Shown in pieces: positions 59,252 through 64,000 of a stretch of 64,000 nt of DNA. The translations under genes and the position numbers were made by a program. Source of the stretch: Flavobacteriaceae bacterium (GTDB lineage Bacteria > Bacteroidota > Bacteroidia > Flavobacteriales > Flavobacteriaceae); NCBI GenBank assembly GCA_018402135.1, contig JAGYJF010000002.1, forward strand, positions 62,001 through 126,000, written 5' to 3'. The notes under the pieces are model-generated. The model searched no databases, was not told the DNA's origin, and saw nothing but the letters and a program-made list of their open reading frames with translations. The stretch's first letter is position 1. Every line of letters starts with the position of its first letter.

Positions 59252-60082
59252 TTACTTAGTAAGTTCTTCTATCACTTTATCGCTGGTAATTTGTAAATGT
59301 TTAGGCAACAAATTAAATTTTGGCAGTACAGCCAAGTAACGCGCTTCGTTAGTGGTGTAAACATGCTTAAATTTTGGTGTGGTTTTAAATCTTCTTGCTA
59401 TTAAATCTTTTATAAAGTCGTCGTGGTGGACCAAATCGGTACTGCCAAGGTGAAACACTCCAAATTTATGGCGATTTATGATGTAATGTATTTGCTGAGT
59501 CACTTTTTTATCTAAGGTAACATTCATTATCAGATTTGGAAATATTTCAATAGCTTCTTCATTTTTTAATAAATCATTAATTTTTTGAATGCGAGGGCAT
59601 TGTAATCCAAAAACCATAGGCAGTCGTAAAATAGCCACTTGTTTTTTAGGAAGCCTGAGGAGCATATTTTCAATTTTAATTTTGAAATGTCCATAAACAC
59701 TATGGCTCAGTGTTTTGTCGAATTCATAACTTGGGTATTTACTGTAGGCGTCAAAAGCATTGGCCGATGAAATAAATATAAATTTACAGTTATTAAGCAC
59801 CACATAGTCGGCTACATGCTGGTGAATAATTGTTTGAAGATGAAAATCACCGCGCAAAGCAGAAATGATAATGGTAGGCTTGCATGCATTCAAAATATCA
59901 ACAACATCATCTTCTTCAATGGCATATTGAAAAAAATGTTTATTTGTGTCAAAGTTTGAATTGGACGTGCGGTAGGTGGCGAAAGTATGGTAATACGATG
60001 ATAATTCTTTGTAAATAGCATTGCCTAAAAAACCGCTACCACCCAAAACCAATATTCTGTGCTTATTTAAATCATCCTTCAT
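59252..60082 (-). CDS. NAD-dependent epimerase / sugar nucleotide-binding-like protein
   Basis: ILVLGGSGFLGNAIYKEL; FIFISSANAFD; VYGHFKIKIENML. Confidence 0.85.
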   Translation of the reverse strand: MKDDLNKHRILVLGGSGFLGNAIYKELSSYYHTFATYRTSNSNFDTNKHFFQYAIEEDDVVDILNACKPTIIISALRGDFHLQTIIHQHVADYVVLNNCKFIFISSANAFDAYSKYPSYEFDKTLSHSVYGHFKIKIENMLLRLPKKQVAILRLPMVFGLQCPRIQKINDLLKNEEAIEIFPNLIMNVTLDKKVTQQIHYIINRHKFGVFHLGSTDLVHHDDFIKDLIARRFKTTPKFKHVYTTNEARYLAVLPKFNLLPKHLQITSDKVIEELTK

Positions 60083-60107
60083 AAACCAATCTCACCTTCA
60101 ATCATTA

Positions 60108-61187
60108 TTATTTGTAAAAAGGAAGTTTTACCACAGTCGCTGGCGCTGAGTTTTTACGGATTTGAATATTAATTTTATCACCAAATTTGCTGAATTCAGG
60201 TGCAACGTAGCCTAAGCCGATTCCTTTTTTTAAGGAAGGCGACATAGTGCCTGAAGTAACCTTACCAATTAAGTTACCTTCGGAATCCACAATATCGTAA
60301 CCACTTCTTGGAACACCTTTATCGTCTAATTCAAAAGCAACAAGTTTTCTTTTTAAAACACCTTTTTTCTCTTCCGAAAGTTTATCTGAATTATTGAACG
60401 CTTTAGTAAATTTCACAATCCATCCAAGGCCAGCTTCAAACGGGGATGTGTCGTCGTCAATATCGTTACCATAAAGACTATAACCCATTTCTAAACGCAA
60501 GGTATCGCGTGCGGCCAAACCAATTGGTTTAATACCAAATTTGGCACCAGCTTCAAATACTTTATCCCAAATCTGTTTTACTTCGGTATTTTTACAATAA
60601 ATTTCAAATCCACCACTACCAGTGTAACCTGTAGCTGAAATTATAACATGCTCAATACCTGCAAAATCCCCAATTACAAAGTGATAAAACTGAATGGCAG
60701 ATAAATCATGACTCGTTAAACTTTGCATCGCTTCAACCGCTTTCGGTCCTTGAATGGCCAATAATGAATAATCGTCAGATAAATTCCGCATGGCTGCACC
60801 GATGTCGTTTTTTGAACTAATCCAACTCCAGTCCTTCTCAATATTACTAGCGTTAACAACAAGCAAATAGGTGTCTTCTTTAATGCGGTACACAATTAAA
60901 TCGTCCACAATACCACCGTTATCGTTAGGTAAACAGCTATACTGGGCTTTGCCAACGGTTAGCAATGAAGCGTCGTTGGTGGTAACTTTTTGAACTAGCT
61001 CTAGAGCTTTTGGACCTTCAATTAAAAATTCGCCCATATGACTTACATCAAAAACGCCAACCGATTTTCGTACAGTCTCATGTTCTGCATTAACGCCTTC
61101 GTATTGAACTGGCATGTTGAATCCTGCAAATGGTACCATTTTGGCGCCTAAAGCAATGTGGGTTTCGGTGAGTGCGGTATTTTTCAT
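60108..61187 (-). CDS. gcvT: Glycine cleavage system aminomethyltransferase
   Basis: [60 protein letters not shown]. Confidence 0.98.
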   Translation of the reverse strand: MKNTALTETHIALGAKMVPFAGFNMPVQYEGVNAEHETVRKSVGVFDVSHMGEFLIEGPKALELVQKVTTNDASLLTVGKAQYSCLPNDNGGIVDDLIVYRIKEDTYLLVVNASNIEKDWSWISSKNDIGAAMRNLSDDYSLLAIQGPKAVEAMQSLTSHDLSAIQFYHFVIGDFAGIEHVIISATGYTGSGGFEIYCKNTEVKQIWDKVFEAGAKFGIKPIGLAARDTLRLEMGYSLYGNDIDDDTSPFEAGLGWIVKFTKAFNNSDKLSEEKKGVLKRKLVAFELDDKGVPRSGYDIVDSEGNLIGKVTSGTMSPSLKKGIGLGYVAPEFSKFGDKINIQIRKNSAPATVVKLPFYK

Positions 61188-61229
61188 GTTTTGAATAAAT
61201 TTATGGTTTTACAAGGTCCAAAAACAGTG

Positions 61230-61237
61230 CAAAAGTA
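61230..61237 (-). promoter_or_regulatory. -7 element upstream of gcvT
   Basis: Minus-strand TACTTTTG, exact TAnnTTTG; no clear -33 TTG found. Confidence 0.4.
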
Positions 61238-61355
61238 TCGAAATTATTCTGTTTTAAGGTGGTGGAAACAGCAATAAAAAAGTGTTAATTTTTTGTCTTT
61301 TGAAAACAGTTGTAGATAATATTCTTAATTTCCGTCCTCAAACAAATGAAGCTTT

Positions 61356-62831
61356 ATGAAACAGCTATTCACCGCTATTTTTTTCTTATTCATATTAACG
61401 AGCGTGTTCGCGCAAAATGGCAAGCCTACCGATTATTTATCATCCGAATTTCATAAAAGTAGGAGAGACGCGCTTCGTCAAAAAATGCCAGCTAATAGTG
61501 TGGCTGTGTTTTTTGCAAATCCAGTGAGAAATAGAGCCAATGATGTGGAATACATATATCACCAAGATCCAGATTTTTACTATTTAAGCGGCTATCGCGA
61601 ACCGCATGCCGTATTGTTGATTTTTTCGGAGAATCAAACCAACTCCAATGGCGAAGCCTATAATGAAATACTGTATGTACAACAGAAAAATGAAAGAATG
61701 GAGCAGTGGACAGGCGAACGCTTAGGCATTGAAGGCGCAAAAAACCAATTGGCTTTTGAACAGGTTTTTAATGGGGAAGATTTTTTGAACAATACTATCG
61801 ATTTCATGAGCTTCGATAATGTGTTATTTAAAGATTTTTTTGATGACTATCGCGATACTAGAGATCCGGCAGATCTATACAATTTGATAGCACATTTCAA
61901 AAGTCAAGTAGGTTTTGACATAGATCGTAATGTTTCTAATGAAACTCCAAATGTCGAATTAAAACAAGAAGGCACCATCAACCAACGCGCTAATATAGAT
62001 ACCAGATCTGTCAACACTTATATGGCTTCACTACGTGAGATTAAAACCGATGACGAGTTGAAATTACTAACGAAGGCCATACGTATTTCAGCACAAGGGC
62101 AAATTGAAGTAATGAAAGCCATGAAACCGAACATGAGCGAAACCGAAATTCAAGGCATTCACGAGTTTATTTATAAAAAATATGGTAGCGAATACGAAGG
62201 TTATCCCAGTATTGTTGGTGCTGGTAATAATGGATGTGTGTTGCATTATATTGAAAATTCAAAAATGAATGTTGAAGGCGATTTAGTGTTGATGGATTTG
62301 GGTGCTGAATACCGCGGTTATACGGCGGATGTTACGAGAACCATTCCTTCGAGTGGTAAATTTTCGCCAGAACAAAAACTAATATACGATTTGGTTTATC
62401 ATGCTCAAGAAGCTGGAATTGCTACCTGCGTGGCAGGCAATAGTTTTAGAAACCCTGATAGCGCTGCCAGAAAGGTAATTAGTGAAGGTTTGGTTAAACT
62501 GGGTATTATTAAAAATGAAAGTGATGCTGGTAAATACTTTCCCCATGGCACGTCGCATCATATTGGATTGGATGTTCATGATCCGGGATTGTATCAAAAT
62601 TTTGAAGTCAACATGGTTTTAACCGTTGAGCCAGGAATTTATATTCCAAAAGGAAGTGACTGCGATGAAAAATGGTGGGGCATCGCTGTTAGAATAGAAG
62701 ATGATATTTTAATTACTGAAAACGGACCTGTCAACCTCTCGGCAGAAGCACCCAGAAAATCTGAAGAAATAGAGGCACTTATGAAAGGAAAAAGTGTGCT
62801 TGATGGATTTGTATTACCAGATTTGGATTAA
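61356..62831 (+). CDS. Secreted Xaa-Pro aminopeptidase (M24B)
   Basis: VLMDLGAEYRGYTADVTRTIPSSGKFS; HGTSHHIGLDVHDPG; VLTVEPGIYI; signal peptide. Confidence 0.96.
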   Translation: MKQLFTAIFFLFILTSVFAQNGKPTDYLSSEFHKSRRDALRQKMPANSVAVFFANPVRNRANDVEYIYHQDPDFYYLSGYREPHAVLLIFSENQTNSNGEAYNEILYVQQKNERMEQWTGERLGIEGAKNQLAFEQVFNGEDFLNNTIDFMSFDNVLFKDFFDDYRDTRDPADLYNLIAHFKSQVGFDIDRNVSNETPNVELKQEGTINQRANIDTRSVNTYMASLREIKTDDELKLLTKAIRISAQGQIEVMKAMKPNMSETEIQGIHEFIYKKYGSEYEGYPSIVGAGNNGCVLHYIENSKMNVEGDLVLMDLGAEYRGYTADVTRTIPSSGKFSPEQKLIYDLVYHAQEAGIATCVAGNSFRNPDSAARKVISEGLVKLGIIKNESDAGKYFPHGTSHHIGLDVHDPGLYQNFEVNMVLTVEPGIYIPKGSDCDEKWWGIAVRIEDDILITENGPVNLSAEAPRKSEEIEALMKGKSVLDGFVLPDLD

Positions 62832-62909
62832 TATAATTCCTGCTGAAGCTGAAATCTAATTTGCTTAAGTTTCAAATTTAAAGCTCTTGACTTTGGTATA
62901 AAATAGTAT

Positions 62910-64000
62910 TCAATTAAACTCTTTTCTTTCGCTTGGTTTTATAATCATTCTAAAAGATTGGTCTTTATTGATATAATAACCTAACCAGTTGTAAAGTGTG
63001 CGGAGTTTATTTCTAAAATTCACCAATCCCATAATGTGAACAAAAATCCAAATGAGCCATGCAACGAACCCTTTTAAAAAATACTTATGTTTTGGAAAAT
63101 CTACAACAGCTTTATTTCTTCCTATAATCGCCATCGAGCCTAAATCTTTATATTTGAAGGGTTTTCGTGCCTCAGGGCTGATCAATAAATTTTCAGCCAA
63201 TTGTTTAGCTTGTTGCAAAGCTGCTTGGGCAAGTTGTGGATGCCCATCTGGGAAATTTTCATCGCCTGAAACCATGGCACAGTCGCCTAAGGCGTAAATA
63301 TTATCATAACCTTCAATCAAATTGTAAGCATTGGTTTTTAATCTGTTACCTCTACCGTAATTGTCTGGTGAAAAACCGTCAAACTTTTTAGCTGAAATTC
63401 CAGCTGCCCATATCAAGTTTCTCGTGGGAATTTCAATACCGTTTGATAGCAAAACAGTTTCATCTTTAAAATCTTTAACCAAAGTATTCAGCATGATGTT
63501 CACACCAAGTTTTTGCAGCTTATCATGCGTATAGGCTTGCGATTTTTTTGACATGGAAGATAAAACCGCATCTTGCCCGTCAATTAAATAAATATCTCCC
63601 AAATCGTCGGCACGTAATTCAGGATAGTCTTTGGTAAGAATATTGGAACGCATTTCTGCAAAAATACCAGAAAGTTCAACGCCCGTTGGTCCTGCTCCTG
63701 CTATAACGAAGGTTAGTAGTCGTTTACGTTTTTGTACATCTTTTGTACGCGTGGCGCGGTCTAAACGTGTAAAAATCACGTTTCTTAAGGATAAAGCATC
63801 ACTTATGGTTTTCATTGGTAAGCTTTTATCCTCAATGTTTTTATTACCAAAAAAGTTGGTTTCAACACCTGTGGCCATCACCAGAATGTCGTAGTGTATT
63901 TCACCATTATTCAGAATAATTTTGTGGTCTGATGGTACTACTTCTTTTAATGACCCAAGACGGAAAAAGGCATTTTTATTGTGTCTTAAAATTTTTCTAA
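62910..64000 (-). CDS. NAD(P)/FAD-dependent oxidoreductase (NDH-2-like), partial at window end
   Basis: VIAGAGPTGVELSGIFAEM; NIYALGDCAM; reading frame stays open past 63881 to window edge (...RKILRHNKNAFFRLGSLKEVVPSDHKIILNNGEIHYDILVMATGVETN). Confidence 0.92.
   Translation of the reverse strand, partial: RKILRHNKNAFFRLGSLKEVVPSDHKIILNNGEIHYDILVMATGVETNFFGNKNIEDKSLPMKTISDALSLRNVIFTRLDRATRTKDVQKRKRLLTFVIAGAGPTGVELSGIFAEMRSNILTKDYPELRADDLGDIYLIDGQDAVLSSMSKKSQAYTHDKLQKLGVNIMLNTLVKDFKDETVLLSNGIEIPTRNLIWAAGISAKKFDGFSPDNYGRGNRLKTNAYNLIEGYDNIYALGDCAMVSGDENFPDGHPQLAQAALQQAKQLAENLLISPEARKPFKYKDLGSMAIIGRNKAVVDFPKHKYFLKGFVAWLIWIFVHIMGLVNFRNKLRTLYNWLGYYINKDQSFRMIIKPSERKEFN

Noticed and set aside
63052-63894. 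Two + strand ORFs (63052-63297 and 63631-63894)
   Set aside because: Antisense to the strongly supported FAD-dependent oxidoreductase.
1-64000. Defence systems, prophage, transposases, toxin-antitoxin pairs, biosynthetic clusters
   Set aside because: I looked for these among all ORF translations and found no recognisable components.

Overview
The window is a chromosomal segment of a Bacteroidetes (Flavobacteriia-like) genome. It is AT-rich, with TAnnTTTG-type -7 boxes, type IX secretion (T9SS) genes and short intergenic spaces. Most of it is housekeeping: lon, cmk, rpsA, pyrR-pyrB, rnz, pdxH, miaE, dnaX, rsmD, kdsB, gcvT, a Xaa-Pro aminopeptidase and the RNase P RNA. There are three notable modules. 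(1) A glycogen/alpha-glucan operon, glgM(A)-glgC-glgE-mak-glgB-GH31, in which the maltokinase reading frame is broken by 1 nt. (2) A sigma factor / membrane protein / two beta-repeat surface protein cluster. (3) A T9SS cassette made of a giant adhesin with 14 near-identical 237-bp (79-aa) repeats, PorP/SprF and an OmpA-family protein; the adhesin frame is broken by a single inserted base in repeat 13. A second small gene, convergent with rnz, is also 1 nt out of frame. Non-coding items include rnpB, several hairpin terminators, a degenerate 160-bp tandem intergenic repeat, and two similar TCGATRAAA inverted repeats in upstream regions. I saw no CRISPR array, transposase, prophage or tRNA. I do not see a clearly undescribed system. 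The best leads are the repeat adhesin, the 160-bp repeats, the shared inverted-repeat motif and the frameshifts.
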